Shown here: piece after piece, positions 16,574 to 26,433 of the stretch
How positions within the stretch are numbered: position 1 is the first letter of the stretch
How the letters are laid out: each line of letters begins with the position of its first letter
Source of the DNA: Thermococcus pacificus
GTDB taxonomy: Archaea; Methanobacteriota_B; Thermococci; Thermococcales; Thermococcaceae
Reading direction: 5' to 3'
DNA length: 64,000 nt
Assembly: GCF_002214485.1 (NCBI RefSeq)
Contig: NZ_CP015102.1
Location: forward strand, 744,001 to 808,000
Notes under the pieces: generated by a model
Database searches by the model: none
What the model was told of the DNA's origin: nothing
Seen by the model: the letters and a program-made list of their open reading frames with translations, nothing else
Position numbers and translations under genes: made by a program

Positions 16574-17875
16574 ATGCCCACTGAAGTTTACCGCGAGGCC
16601 CTTCGACTGGCCGAGGACATACGTGACAAATACCTCAGAGCGGTCACTTACGCTAAAATTGGCTACTACATGCACCGGGCCAAGCATCCCGAGTACAAGA
16701 CCGCCTTTAAGTACGCCTTCAACGTCGTCTCCTCCATGGAGAACCCATTTCTGGCCGCCAAGGCCCTCATAGAGATCGGCACCTACCTCTGGAAGACCGG
16801 CTCCAAGACCGCCAGAAAGGTCTTCGGTCAGGTTCACGATGCCGTCGTCGATTTTCCTCAGCCAATACGCGACGACCTCCTCGAGGAACTCGTGGTCAGG
16901 CTGCTTGAGCTTGGAATAATCGACGACGCACTCTTCTACGTCGGCGACATCGAGGACAACATAAAGCGCAACGACCTCCTCCTGAAGATCCTCAGGGTGT
17001 ACCTCAAGCACGGCAACATGCGCAGGGCCTACCTAATCATAAACCAGATAGATGATGAGCCATGGCGCTCCATAGCTGTCGTCGAGACCGTCAAGGTGCA
17101 CCTCAAGCGAGAGGAGTTCGGAAGCGCGATACGCATACTCACCGAGCTCAAGAGCGAATACTGGCTCGGGGAGGCCATGAAGGAGGTCGCCATGTGCCTC
17201 AAGACAGCCGACGTTCCAAAGGCCACCTACCAGAAGTTCGTCGACATAGCCCTCTCGCTCTCGGGCGAGACGGGCTCTGACGTCCTCAACTCCCTCCTAA
17301 TAGGGATGGGCAGTCAGGGAGAGCTCGAGTTCGTGATGGGAATCCTCGAAAAGCTCCCCCCCGAGCAGAGGACTTCCGTACTGGAAGGCATCGTCAGCGC
17401 CTCGATCGACAGGGAGGAGGTCCTCAGCAGGCTCCTCAACCTGCTCAGGGGCGATGAGTTCGAGCGCATCGCGGGCTTTGTCATGGACAGGCTTCTCTCC
17501 CGGCCGGTGAGCGAGAGTTACTCCGACCTCGTGAAGACCATAGGGGGGAGAACCCGCGAAGATGCCGTCCTCGTCAAGGTCGCCACGTACCTCGCTAAAC
17601 TGGGGGACTTCGATGCCGCGTTGGAGTTCGCCTCAAGGGTCAGGGGTCACTACCTCCGCTCCCTCGCCTTCGGAAGCATAGCCGTCTCCAAGCTCAAGGG
17701 TGGCGACATAGACGGGGCCATCGATGCGGCCCTTGAGGTGAAGGACCCGAAGTGGGGCTCCTGGCTCCTCAGCGAGATACTCACCAAGATCCTCGAACTC
17801 CAGGCTGAGGGAGAGGTAAGCGAGGATATCGAGGCGAAGGCCGAATCCCAGCGTGCCATCTGGGAGAAGGGCTAA
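16574..17875 (+). CDS. Alpha-helical repeat protein of unknown function
   Basis: 433 residues composed almost wholly of helix pairs in TPR/HEAT-like repeats (for example LVVRLLELGIIDDALFYVGDIED, ILTELKSEYWLGEAMKEVAMCLK, VATYLAKLGDFDAALEFASRV). Such solenoids bind other proteins. No signal peptide or enzyme motif is visible. Start ATG 16574 follows GGTGGA; AACAATTAAATAC upstream is a TATA candidate. It lies 40 bases before the MTA phosphorylase gene. Confidence 0.75.
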   Translation: MPTEVYREALRLAEDIRDKYLRAVTYAKIGYYMHRAKHPEYKTAFKYAFNVVSSMENPFLAAKALIEIGTYLWKTGSKTARKVFGQVHDAVVDFPQPIRDDLLEELVVRLLELGIIDDALFYVGDIEDNIKRNDLLLKILRVYLKHGNMRRAYLIINQIDDEPWRSIAVVETVKVHLKREEFGSAIRILTELKSEYWLGEAMKEVAMCLKTADVPKATYQKFVDIALSLSGETGSDVLNSLLIGMGSQGELEFVMGILEKLPPEQRTSVLEGIVSASIDREEVLSRLLNLLRGDEFERIAGFVMDRLLSRPVSESYSDLVKTIGGRTREDAVLVKVATYLAKLGDFDAALEFASRVRGHYLRSLAFGSIAVSKLKGGDIDGAIDAALEVKDPKWGSWLLSEILTKILELQAEGEVSEDIEAKAESQRAIWEKG

Positions 17876-17915
17876 CGTTTTAAGCCTCAGGTCTTTTCTT
17901 CTTCTAGGTGATACC

Positions 17916-18719
17916 ATGCCAAGGATAGCGATTATTGGAGGTTCCGGCGTATACGACCCCAAGCTGCTCGAAAACGTCAGGGAGGAGTTCGTGAGCACTC
18001 CCTACGGAAAGGTCCGGGTGAAGGTAGGGGAGTACGACGGTGAGGAGATAGCTTTTCTGGCCAGGCACGGCGAGGGCCACAGCGTTCCGCCGCACAAGAT
18101 AAACTACCGCGCCAACATCTGGGCGCTCCACGAGCTCGGCGTCGAGAGGATTCTCTCAACTTCAGCCGTCGGCTCACTCAACGAGGCCATGAAGCCAGGC
18201 GATTTTGTGATACTCGACCAGCTGATGGACTTCACCAAAACCAGGCACTACACCTTTTACGACGGCGACGAGAGCCCGCACGACAGGAAGTTTGTTGCCC
18301 ACGTCGACTTCACAGACCCCTACTGCCCGGAGCTGAGGAAAGCCCTCATCACGGCGGCGAAGGAGCTGGGCTTCAGCTACCATCCGACGGGGACCTACGC
18401 CTGCATGGAGGGGCCACGCTTCGAGACGAGAGCGGAGATAAGGGCACTTAAGATACTCGGTGCCGACGTCGTCGGGATGACCCAGTGCCCCGAGGCTGCT
18501 CTAGCGAGGGAGCTTGAAATGTGCTACGCCAGCGTTGCCATCGTCACGAACTTCGCGGCTGGAATAAGCACCCAGAAGCTCACCCATACCGAGGTCGTCG
18601 AGCTGATGGCCCAGAAGAGCGAGGAGATAAAGTACCTCCTCATGAAGTCCATAAAGTACATACCGAGGGAAAGGCACTGCGGCTGCAAGGACGCCCTGAA
18701 GGGCGCGACAGGTGAGTGA
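17916..18719 (+). CDS. mtnP: S-methyl-5'-thioadenosine phosphorylase
   Basis: 267-residue purine nucleoside phosphorylase family enzyme that splits MTA to adenine and methylthioribose-1-phosphate. Visible are IIGGSGVYD near the start, HGEGHSVPPHKINYRAN, CMEGPRFETRAEI and GMTQCPEAALARE. The ending CGC near the C-terminus resembles the disulfide-rich tail of hyperthermophilic archaeal MTAPs. ATG 17916 follows GGTGAT. Substrate preference among MTA, adenosine and inosine cannot be settled by sequence. Confidence 0.9.
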   Translation: MPRIAIIGGSGVYDPKLLENVREEFVSTPYGKVRVKVGEYDGEEIAFLARHGEGHSVPPHKINYRANIWALHELGVERILSTSAVGSLNEAMKPGDFVILDQLMDFTKTRHYTFYDGDESPHDRKFVAHVDFTDPYCPELRKALITAAKELGFSYHPTGTYACMEGPRFETRAEIRALKILGADVVGMTQCPEAALARELEMCYASVAIVTNFAAGISTQKLTHTEVVELMAQKSEEIKYLLMKSIKYIPRERHCGCKDALKGATGE

Positions 18720-18823
18720 TGTTCTTTTTTCTTCATCTCTCTCCCAAAAGGTGCTTACGTTGAGAACTTAAGGTTAAAGAAAGCGTTTAATAATCAGAAA
18801 CCCCGTTCTTTATGGTGATCGAA

Positions 18824-20161
18824 GTGAAGTACGACGTCGTGGTTATTGGAGCCTCCGCGGGAGGATTGACGGCGGCAATTTCAGCCAAGAAGTTCTACCC
18901 GGACAAGACCGTCCTGGTCATCAGAAAGGAAGAAGTTGGGATGATACCCTGCGGGATCCCGTACATCTTTGGAACCCTGAAGAGCGTTGACGACGACGTT
19001 CTGCCTGTTGAAAGATTCCTGAAACCCCTCGGTGTTGACCTGCTGACCGATGAAGTCGTTGAAATCGACCCCAAAAGGAAAGTCCTCAAAACTAGGTCGG
19101 GAAGGGAAGTTGCCTGGGAGAAACTCGTCATCGCAACGGGTTCGAGGCCGGCAAAGCCGAACTTTCCAGGCGTTGAGCTTGAGGGAATATACACCATTTC
19201 CAAGGACTACGAATACCTCAAAAGGCTTAGGGAGAAAATTGAGGAAGCGGAAAGGATTGTCATTGTCGGCGGTGGCTTCATAGCCCTTGAAGTTGGCGAC
19301 GAGATAAGAAAGCTCGGCAAGGAAGTCACGCTTGTTGTCAGAAGCAGGCTTTTGAGGAGCTCCTTTGATCCGGAGTTCAGCGAGATGATTGAGGAAAGAC
19401 TGAAGGAAGTCGGGGTTAATATCATCCACGGCCAGGTTGAAGCGTTTGAGGGAAGCGGAAAGGTCGAGAAAATTAGGCTCCTCGACGGAAAGGAGGTTCC
19501 CGCGGATTTGGTAATCCTCTCGACAGGTTACAAGCCAAACGTTGAACTAGCTATTAAGGCAGGGCTTAAGGTCACCCGCTACGGCATCTGGACCGATGAG
19601 TACATGCGGACTTCTCATCCGGACATCTTTGCCGTCGGTGACTGCGTTGAGCACAGGGATTTCTTCACAGGGAAACCCTACGGACTTATGCTCGCCTCGA
19701 CGGCGACCTTCGAGGCCAGAATCGCTGGTGCAAACCTCTTCAAGCTCCAGATAGTGAGAGAGAACAGGAGGACGATAGGCGTTTACTCCACCCACGTTGC
19801 CGGTTTGACCCTGGCGGCGGCGGGCCTCACGGAAGAAGCCGCCAAGAAGGAGGGCTTTGAGGTTATAGTTGGCTACGGAAAGGGCCCCGACAGGCACCCA
19901 GCAAAGTTCCCGGACACCTCCATGGTAACCGTGAAGCTCATATTCTCCCGCGACAGGGGCGCTATCCTCGGCGCCCAGATAGCGGGCGGAAAGAGCGTCG
20001 GCGAGATGATAAACATCCTCGCGCTGGCCATACAGAAGAGGCTGACCGCGAGTGAGCTCTACACCCTCCAGATAGCGACCCACCCGCTCCTCACGGCTTC
20101 CCCAGTTGGATACCAGATACTCCAGGCGGCAGAGGACGCGCTGGCGAAGCTGAGGGCTTGA
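18824..20161 (+). CDS. CoA-disulfide-reductase-like FAD/NAD(P)H oxidoreductase
   Basis: 445 residues of the pyridine nucleotide-disulfide oxidoreductase family. FAD motif GASAGG (9-14), a single redox cysteine C43 in MIPCGIPYIFG, NAD(P)H motif IVGGGFIALEVG and FAD motif DIFAVGDCVEH are visible, with a dimerisation domain at the end. One active Cys at position 43 fits CoA disulfide reductases, NADH oxidases and the NAD(P)H sulfur oxidoreductase group of Thermococcales. GTG 18824 is chosen because GGTGAT lies at 18814-18819; an ATG at 18812 is the alternative. Confidence 0.8.
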   Translation: MKYDVVVIGASAGGLTAAISAKKFYPDKTVLVIRKEEVGMIPCGIPYIFGTLKSVDDDVLPVERFLKPLGVDLLTDEVVEIDPKRKVLKTRSGREVAWEKLVIATGSRPAKPNFPGVELEGIYTISKDYEYLKRLREKIEEAERIVIVGGGFIALEVGDEIRKLGKEVTLVVRSRLLRSSFDPEFSEMIEERLKEVGVNIIHGQVEAFEGSGKVEKIRLLDGKEVPADLVILSTGYKPNVELAIKAGLKVTRYGIWTDEYMRTSHPDIFAVGDCVEHRDFFTGKPYGLMLASTATFEARIAGANLFKLQIVRENRRTIGVYSTHVAGLTLAAAGLTEEAAKKEGFEVIVGYGKGPDRHPAKFPDTSMVTVKLIFSRDRGAILGAQIAGGKSVGEMINILALAIQKRLTASELYTLQIATHPLLTASPVGYQILQAAEDALAKLRA

Positions 20162-20347
20162 ATCTCTGGGGACACTCTTTTACTTTTTGTGTGGTTTGCT
20201 TTTGCTCTGCCTCTCTCGAACGCCTTTAGGCGGGCAAACACTATGAAACTGCAATTTCGTTAGCAAACCCCCTTGAAGGTATGGTATTCCCAAAAAGCAG
20301 AAGCTCAATTTTTTCCCATCGCTTTGCGCAGGTGAAGTTTGTTAGAA

Positions 20348-20425
20348 TGGCGCCCCGGCGGGGATTTGAACCCCGGACCTCAAGGTCCGCAGCCTTGCGC
20401 CCTATCCAGACTAGGCCACCGGGGC
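20348..20425 (-). tRNA. tRNA-Arg (anticodon GCG)
   Basis: Minus strand: acceptor GCCCCGG/CCGGGGC, anticodon stem CAAGG/CCTTG around CTGCGGA (anticodon GCG), T-arm CCGGGGTTCAAATCCCCG, encoded CCA, no intron. A TATA-like TTTATAAA lies upstream near 20455, shared with the region before tRNA-Gly. Confidence 0.95.
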
Positions 20426-20531
20426 ATCTGCCAGCTAACCATTCTCGGGAACGCTTTATAAATTTAACCGTTTCAGCGCACCGAAAGATTTATAAAGCGT
20501 CCGAAGGTGACTATGTAACGGGCCGCGGAGT

Positions 20532-20609
20532 GCGGTGGTAGTCTAGCCTGGTCTAGGACAGCGGCCTGCCACGCCGCTGGCCCGGGTTCAAATCCCGGCC
20601 ACCGCACCA
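20532..20609 (+). tRNA. tRNA-Gly (anticodon GCC)
   Basis: Acceptor GCGGTGG/CCACCGC, anticodon stem GCGGC/GCCGC around CTGCCAC (anticodon GCC), T-arm CCCGGGTTCAAATCCCGG, encoded CCA. TTTATAAAG near 20489-20497 is at promoter distance. Repeat copy A starts about 10 bases beyond its 3' end. Confidence 0.96.
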
Positions 20610-20619
20610 CAATTTTAAC

Positions 20620-20900
20620 AAACTTCGCCTTCGCGAAGTTTGATCAAGGTTCGTGGTTCTTATTAGGGGTGCCAAAATACAGCAGGATTCCTTTTACGAG
20701 CTGTTTTGGGGCTTGAATTCCCTCAGCTGACCCTTTCAAAGAGTTACTCCTCTTGACGCTCTTCGAGCGTCGGTTAAAATTTGAACTCTTTCCAAAATGC
20801 CTTGTGAATTGAATTCAAAGCTTAATCTGGAGTTCCTTAGCTCTGAATCTCATTAAAGACCAAACTCTCGCAAGAACCACGAATTTTTAGTGAAGCTTTT
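20620..20900. repeat. Intergenic repeat element, copy A (best-preserved)
   Basis: A 280-base non-coding element between tRNA-Gly and udp. It starts with hairpin AAACTTCG-CCTTCG-CGAAGTTT (20620-20641), then GATCAAGG. Terminal inverted repeats TTCGTGGTTCTT (20650-20661) and AAGAACCACGAA (20872-20883) are perfect over 12 bases. Inside are GATTCCTTTTACGAGCTGTTTT and hairpin GACGCTC-TTC-GAGCGTC (20755-20771). Copy B at 63.4-63.7 kb is the same design in inverse orientation. No open reading frame of note. Confidence 0.75.
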
Positions 20901-20944
20901 TTTAGACGTTTCCTTAGCAGAACGTTGGAAATAAAAATAAAACA

Positions 20945-21778
20945 TCAACCTCTCAGTCCCGGGAACCAGACCTTCTTGCCCTTCCGCTCCTTCTCCTCGT
21001 CCCACTCGGCAAGTATCTTAACCGCCTCGCTGGCGACGAGGGCGGCTTCCTTCTCTCCTGCTTTACCGAACTCGTTGGTAACACGGTTGGCGAAGACGGC
21101 GCAAACACAGCCAGCCCTCAGGCCGTAGATGCTCGCCAGCGTGTAAAGGGTAGCGGCCTCCATCTCGAAGTTCGTGACGTTGGCCTGCCTGAGGTCGTCG
21201 AGGATGTTCCTGGCAAAGCTCGGGAAGTAGCCGTTCAGGCCGGGCCTGCCCTGGCCGAGGTAGAAGCTGTCAGTCGAGGCGGTTATGCCTAGGTGGTACC
21301 TGACGCCCAGGCTCTCGGCCGCTTCAATCAGGGCCATCGTGACCTCCAAATCGGCGACGGCTGGGTACTCAACTCTAACGTACTGCTTTGAAGTTCCTTC
21401 AAGCCTCACCGCTGCCTTCGCAATGATTAAGTCCCCTATCTCCATTCCTGGCTGTATCGCACCGGTCGAGCCAACGCGGATGAAAGTGTCCGCCCCTATC
21501 GCGGCGAGCTCTTCAACCGCTATGGCTGTAGATGGCCCTCCTATTCCCGTTGAGGTCACGCTTATCGGGACGCCTTTGTACTTCCCGGTGTGCGTCCTGT
21601 ACTCGCGGTGAAAGGCTATCTCTTTGGCCTCATCCCAGAGTGAACTTATTTTTGGGACCCTCTCAGGATCGCCGGGCAGGAGGACGTACCTGGCAACGTC
21701 GCCGGGCTTGCAGGCTATGTGGTACTGGTAGCCTTCCTCCGTTTGAGGCCTCTCAGCCGAAACGAACTTTTCACCCAT
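20945..21778 (-). CDS. udp: Uridine phosphorylase
   Basis: 277-residue nucleoside phosphorylase (NP-I family) converting uridine and phosphate to uracil and ribose-1-phosphate. Visible: YVLLPGDPERVPKI, TGIGGPSTAIAVEEL, FIRVGSTGAI and NFEMEAATLYTLA (ribose-binding Met-Glu). Start ATG 21778 follows GGTGGT; a GTG at 21787 lies within that site. Divergent from the threonine synthase-like gene with about 70 bases between. Confidence 0.92.
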   Translation of the reverse strand: MGEKFVSAERPQTEEGYQYHIACKPGDVARYVLLPGDPERVPKISSLWDEAKEIAFHREYRTHTGKYKGVPISVTSTGIGGPSTAIAVEELAAIGADTFIRVGSTGAIQPGMEIGDLIIAKAAVRLEGTSKQYVRVEYPAVADLEVTMALIEAAESLGVRYHLGITASTDSFYLGQGRPGLNGYFPSFARNILDDLRQANVTNFEMEAATLYTLASIYGLRAGCVCAVFANRVTNEFGKAGEKEAALVASEAVKILAEWDEEKERKGKKVWFPGLRG

Positions 21779-21850
21779 GGTAACCACCTTTTTATGCTCT
21801 CGTGCACTATAGTCAGTGTTGGAACTAAAAAAGCCTTTGGAGCTGAAAGC

Positions 21851-22915
21851 ATGCTCAGGTGTACGCGGTGCGGTAAGGCATATCCCGAGACGTTCAGGCT
21901 GAGGTGCGACTGCGGTGAGACACTACTCGTTGAGAGAGAAGGCTATGACTTCTTCGGGAGCCTCCTGCCCTACCTAGACATCAGGCGGTACCTCAATTTC
22001 CTTCCCATTGGGGGCAACTACCTCCCTCCCGCGATACCTGCTATAACGCCGACTACTTCAGTTCAGGCAGGACCGGTCTTTGCCCTCTTCAAGCTGGAAT
22101 ATCTCCAGCCCAGCGGCTCCTTCAAGGACAGGGGAACGTTCGTTACCGTTGCCAAGCTCATGGAGGAAGACATAAACGAGGTTGTCCTCGACAGTTCAGG
22201 AAACGCGGCATTAAGCCTTGCCCTCTACTCCCTTCCAGCGGGAATAAAGGCCCACCTCTTCGTCTCGTATGACACCATGCCAGAAAAGCTCTCCCTCCTT
22301 CAGAGCCTCGGTGCGGTTATCCACTTCGTTGAGGGAGACAGAATGGCGGTTCACGAGAAAGCCGAGGAGTTCGCTGAGAGAGAGGGCCTAACCTACGTCT
22401 CCCACTGGCTTAACCCGTACTTCCTCGAGGGAACCAAGACGGCCGCCTTCGAAGTTTACGAGCAGGTTGGGGTTCCAGACTACGTTTTGGTACCAACCGG
22501 TTCTGGGACTCTGTTCCTCGGCCTCTGGAAGGGCTTTAAGGAGCTTGAGAAGATGGGCGAGATAGCGAGGCTTCCGGTCTTCGTTGCGGTTCAAGCGGCT
22601 GGCTACGAGAGCCTCTGCGAGCGCTCTAAACTGCCGAACCCGCTGGCGGATGGCATAGCTATTCCACAGCCACCCAGGCTGAAGGAGATGGAACGTGTCT
22701 TGGACGAGACTGGCGGCCTCTGCGTGAGCGTTGACGAGCATGAAACCAGGGAGGCACTGAGCTGGCTGAAAAGGGCCGGCTTCCTCGTTGAACCCACCTC
22801 GGCAGTTGTCCTCGCGGCAATGTGGAAGCTGATTGAGAGGGGGGAGATTTCAGACGGTTCGAGGGTCCTGCTTCCCCTTACTGGTTCAGGTCTTAAACTA
22901 ATCGAAGGTATTTAA
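21851..22915 (+). CDS. Threonine synthase family PLP enzyme
   Basis: 354 residues. N-terminal zinc ribbon (C4, C7, C19, C21), then a fold-type-II PLP domain with the Schiff-base lysine intact in SGSFKDRG (K92), the PLP O3' asparagine in SSGNAALSLAL, and phosphate loop PTGSGTLFLG. It would make threonine from phosphohomoserine, though related archaeal paralogues may use other substrates. It is the active counterpart to the paralogue at 60791, in which this lysine is replaced. Start ATG 21851 has GGAG upstream. Confidence 0.85.
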   Translation: MLRCTRCGKAYPETFRLRCDCGETLLVEREGYDFFGSLLPYLDIRRYLNFLPIGGNYLPPAIPAITPTTSVQAGPVFALFKLEYLQPSGSFKDRGTFVTVAKLMEEDINEVVLDSSGNAALSLALYSLPAGIKAHLFVSYDTMPEKLSLLQSLGAVIHFVEGDRMAVHEKAEEFAEREGLTYVSHWLNPYFLEGTKTAAFEVYEQVGVPDYVLVPTGSGTLFLGLWKGFKELEKMGEIARLPVFVAVQAAGYESLCERSKLPNPLADGIAIPQPPRLKEMERVLDETGGLCVSVDEHETREALSWLKRAGFLVEPTSAVVLAAMWKLIERGEISDGSRVLLPLTGSGLKLIEGI

Positions 22916-22951
22916 AGTCTTGAGTGGATATTCAGCTGGAGGTGAGTGGAG

Positions 22952-23827
22952 ATGATTAGGTATCCGGCCGTCGCTGGAAGCTTCTATCCCGCTGACGAAG
23001 AACTAGTCGAGATGCTGGAGAGGTTCTTCAGGGATCTCGGGGAGGAGGGTAGCGAGAGAAAAATCACGGCTGGCGTTGCACCGCACGCTGGCTACGTCTT
23101 CTCCGGCTACACAGCGAGCAGAACCTACAAGGCAATCTTTGAGGACGGCCTGCCTGAAACCTTCGTAATCCTCGGGCCAAATCACACGGGCCTCGGCTCA
23201 CTGATAGCGGTTTACCCTGAAGGTGAGTGGCTGACTCCGCTGGGAACCATAGAAGTCGATTCCGAGATGGCCAAGGCGATAGCAAAGCTATCCGGGATAG
23301 CGGATTTAGATGAGCTTGCCCACAAGTACGAGCACTCGATCGAGGTACAGGTGCCATTCATCCAGTATATCGTCGAGAAAGCAGGAAAGGATGTCAAACT
23401 CGTTCCGATAGCCCTTGGAATTCAGGATGAGGAGGTTTCGAGGGCACTTGGACGGGCCATATTCGAAGCCAGCAGGGAACTGGGACGGGACGTGGTCGTT
23501 ATCGCGAGCACTGACTTCACCCACTACGGCTCCGTTTACGGCTACGTGCCATTTAAGGCCAGGGCTGACGAGCTTCCCCACAGGATAAAGGAGTGGGACT
23601 TTCAGGTAATAAGGCGCATCCTTGACTTCGACGTCGATGGGATGTTCAATGAGATCAGAAAGCTTGACCACACGATGTGCGGGCCCGGTGGCGTCGGAAC
23701 CGCGATAGTCTACTCTCGCCTAGCCGGAGCGGTTGAAGCTGAGTTGCTCCATTACACGACCAGCTTCGAGGTGAGCAGGAGCACCGATGCAGTAGTTGGA
23801 TACGCGAGCATCGTGATGAGGAAGTGA
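22952..23827 (+). CDS. MEMO1-family protein
   Basis: 291 residues with [15 protein letters not shown] at the start, [27 protein letters not shown] and STDFTHYG, the conserved MEMO pattern related to class III extradiol dioxygenases. Biochemical role in archaea is unknown. It is immediately upstream of mevalonate kinase, an association often seen in archaea, which suggests a link to isoprenoid synthesis. GGAGGTGAGTGG precedes ATG 22952. Confidence 0.9.
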   Translation: MIRYPAVAGSFYPADEELVEMLERFFRDLGEEGSERKITAGVAPHAGYVFSGYTASRTYKAIFEDGLPETFVILGPNHTGLGSLIAVYPEGEWLTPLGTIEVDSEMAKAIAKLSGIADLDELAHKYEHSIEVQVPFIQYIVEKAGKDVKLVPIALGIQDEEVSRALGRAIFEASRELGRDVVVIASTDFTHYGSVYGYVPFKARADELPHRIKEWDFQVIRRILDFDVDGMFNEIRKLDHTMCGPGGVGTAIVYSRLAGAVEAELLHYTTSFEVSRSTDAVVGYASIVMRK

Positions 23828-23880
23828 CTACCAAAAGCCACATAAACTTTCTTTTTCTTTTTGTTTGTGGAGGGTCAAAG

Positions 23881-24885
23881 ATGAGAGTCTTAGCTTCAGC
23901 TCCCGCTAAAATTATCCTCTTCGGTGAGCACAGCGTGGTTTACGGAAAGCCAGCAATAGCGGCCGCCATAAACCTTCGAACCTACGTCAGGGCCGAGTTC
24001 AACGACTCTGGAAGGATAAAAATAGAGGCCCACGACATAAAGACCCCCGGTTTGATAGTTTCCTTCTCCGAGAACGAGATATACTTCGAGAGCGACTACG
24101 GAAAGGCCGCCGAGGTTCTCAGTTACGTCAGACAGGCGATAGAGCTTGTCCGGGAAGAGGCCGACGTTAATGGTAGGGGAATCACGGTCTCGATTACCTC
24201 TCAGATTCCGGTTGGAGCTGGACTTGGAAGCTCGGCCGCCGTTGCCGTTGCCACAATCGGGGCGGTCTCAAAGCTCCTCGGTCTTGAACTCACCAACGAG
24301 GAGATAGGAAAGCTCGGCCACCGCGTTGAGCTCCTGGTCCAGGGTGCCTCAAGCGGAATAGACCCGACGGTTTCTGCCATAGGGGGAATAATTCACTACG
24401 AGAAAGGTAAATTCGAGCACCTTCCCTTCATGGAACTGCCGATAGTCGTTGGCTACACTGGCTCAAGCGGCTCAACCAAAGAGCTGGTGGCAATGGTGAG
24501 GAGGACCTACGAGGAGATGCCTGAGATAGTCGAGCCAATCCTAGCTTCGATGGGTAAAGTCGTGGAGAAGGCAAGGGAGACCCTGTTGTCGGAGCTTGAA
24601 GAGGGGCAGAAGCTCGCCCGCCTCGGCAGGCTGATGAACATCAACCACGGCCTTTTAGATGCCCTGGGCGTCTCAACGAAGAAGCTGAGCGAGCTGGTCT
24701 ACGCCGCGAGAACCGCCGGCGCTTTGGGGGCGAAGATAACTGGAGCAGGAGGAGGCGGTTGCATGTACGCCCTGGCCCCGGAGAGGCAGAGCGAGGTGGC
24801 AACGGCGATAACGATAGCCGGTGGGACGCCGATGATAACCGAGATAAGCCGCGAAGGGCTTCGCATTGAGGAGGTTCTGCCATGA
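23881..24885 (+). CDS. mvk: Mevalonate kinase
   Basis: 334-residue GHMP kinase producing mevalonate-5-phosphate. Motif 1 is [21 protein letters not shown], the ATP loop is [15 protein letters not shown], and motif 3 is [17 protein letters not shown] 23881 follows GGAGGGTC. Its stop overlaps the ipk start by 4 bases, so the two steps are coupled in translation. Confidence 0.95.
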   Translation: MRVLASAPAKIILFGEHSVVYGKPAIAAAINLRTYVRAEFNDSGRIKIEAHDIKTPGLIVSFSENEIYFESDYGKAAEVLSYVRQAIELVREEADVNGRGITVSITSQIPVGAGLGSSAAVAVATIGAVSKLLGLELTNEEIGKLGHRVELLVQGASSGIDPTVSAIGGIIHYEKGKFEHLPFMELPIVVGYTGSSGSTKELVAMVRRTYEEMPEIVEPILASMGKVVEKARETLLSELEEGQKLARLGRLMNINHGLLDALGVSTKKLSELVYAARTAGALGAKITGAGGGGCMYALAPERQSEVATAITIAGGTPMITEISREGLRIEEVLP

Positions 24886-25673
24886 TAATCGTCAAGATCG
24901 GCGGGAGCGTCTTCAGTGACAAGAAGGGGAAGCCGGAGAACTTCGATGTGGAGACAGTCAGAGAGATTGCGAGGGAAATAGCGAACTTTTATCCCAGAGA
25001 GGACTTTATCGTAGTTCACGGCGGGGGCAGCTTCGGGCACCCGGAGGCGAAAAAGTACGGCATAAGGGATGGCCTGCCCGAGGACTGGGAGTCAGCAAGC
25101 CTCAAAAGGATCGGCTTCACCCTGACCCACCAGGCGATGCTGAGGGCCAACGCGAAGTTCATAGAGGCCTTCGTTGCAGAGAACCTGCCCGCATTCTCGG
25201 TATCTACCTCTTCGGTCTTCATAACCGAGAACGGGGAAGTGGCCTACGGCGACGTTGAGGTCATTGAAAGACTGCTGGAGCTGAAGTTCATCCCGGTTCT
25301 CTTCGGTGACGTTTCCATCGACCTGGCGAAGGGAATAGACATCCTCTCGGGCGACCAGATAATAACATACCTCACCAAGATGCTTGAGCCGAAGAAGGTG
25401 ATCTTCCTCATGGATGTCGACGGGATCTATGACGGAAAGCCCGGCGAGGGGGAGCTGGTCCAGAACCTCTCAAAGGAGGAAATCGACGCCCTGCTCGATA
25501 GGCTCCACTGCACTGCCGCCGGAACCGACGTCACCGGTGGAATCTGCAACAAGCTCCGTGAGGCAAAAAAGATAGCCGAGCACTCCGAGGTCTGGTTCGT
25601 GAACGGGAAAGTTCCAGGAAGACTGAGCGGGGCGATAAGGGGGGACGGCTTCGGGACGAGGCTGAGGGGGTGA
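24882..25673 (+). CDS. ipk: Isopentenyl phosphate kinase
   Basis: 263-residue amino acid kinase-fold enzyme that phosphorylates isopentenyl phosphate to IPP in the archaeal mevalonate route. It has [30 protein letters not shown] with the substrate histidine, and [15 protein letters not shown]. It starts in the mvk stop (ATGATAATC). The downstream neighbour is the decayed CinA-like gene, 4 bases on. Confidence 0.94.
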   Translation: MIIVKIGGSVFSDKKGKPENFDVETVREIAREIANFYPREDFIVVHGGGSFGHPEAKKYGIRDGLPEDWESASLKRIGFTLTHQAMLRANAKFIEAFVAENLPAFSVSTSSVFITENGEVAYGDVEVIERLLELKFIPVLFGDVSIDLAKGIDILSGDQIITYLTKMLEPKKVIFLMDVDGIYDGKPGEGELVQNLSKEEIDALLDRLHCTAAGTDVTGGICNKLREAKKIAEHSEVWFVNGKVPGRLSGAIRGDGFGTRLRG

Positions 25674-25677
25674 GAGC

Positions 25678-26401
25678 TTGCTGGCTGAGGTGATGACGGT
25701 AGGTGATGAACTTCTCACGGGAAACACCGTTGACAGCAACTCCGCCTTCATAGCGAAGAAGCTGACCGAGAGGGGCTACTGGGGAGAAGGATCACCACCG
25801 TCGGGGACCGACTTTGGGGAGATAAAAAAGGCAATCAACGAGTCCCTTGAGAGAAGGCCTGACGTTCTCGTTATATCCAGCGGGTTGGGCCCGACCCACG
25901 ACGACGTTACCATGTTAGCTGTCGCCGAAGCTTTGGGAAGGAAACTCGTCCTCTGCGAGGAGTGTTTGGAAAAAATTAGGGCCTTCTACGAGCGCCTTTA
26001 CAGGGAAGGCTACATAGACGACCCGGCTTTGAACGAGGGAAGGATGAAGATGACCTACCTCCCTGAGGGAGCCGAACCACTTGAGAACAGCGAGGGGCAC
26101 CTCCTGGTCATTATATCGAGTACTATGGCGTAAGATCTTCGTCCTCCCCGGAATGCCGCGGGAGATGAAGGTCATGCTCGAGGGGGAAGTCCTCCCGAGG
26201 CTTGGCGAGAGAAAGTTCGTCCAGCTCAAGTTCCTCGCTGAGATAACCGACGAGAGCAAGCTCGTACCCGTATTAAAAGAGACCCTGGAGCGCTTCAATG
26301 TTGGAGTCCACCCCTCGCCGAAGGGCTTCGGGAAGTACATAGGCGCGATAATCTTCGCCGAGTTACTGGAGCCTGCACACAGCTGGCCTCCTCCGTCCTG
26401 A
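25678..26401 (+). pseudogene. Decayed CinA/MoaB-like (MoCF_biosynth) gene
   Basis: The reading frame starts LAEVMTVGDELLTGNTVDSNS, the molybdopterin-binding-fold domain of CinA-like proteins, but is broken several times. After GYW a missing base changes VRRITTVGD into other residues, and an extra base restores the frame at DFGEI. At about 26097 a base is lost after NSEG, so the frame stops at 26131. Near 26130 another shift is needed to reach IFVLPGMPREMK, which runs on to 26401 with an aberrant ending. At least four indels plus loss of the C-terminus indicate a true pseudogene behind ipk. Confidence 0.85.
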
Positions 26402-26433
26402 AGGGCAAGGCTTGAAAAAGAAAAAGATCAAGC

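Noticed and set aside
20281-20541. 86-codon open frame on the plus strand
   Set aside because: It covers the antisense of tRNA-Arg and part of the promoter region, with no family match.
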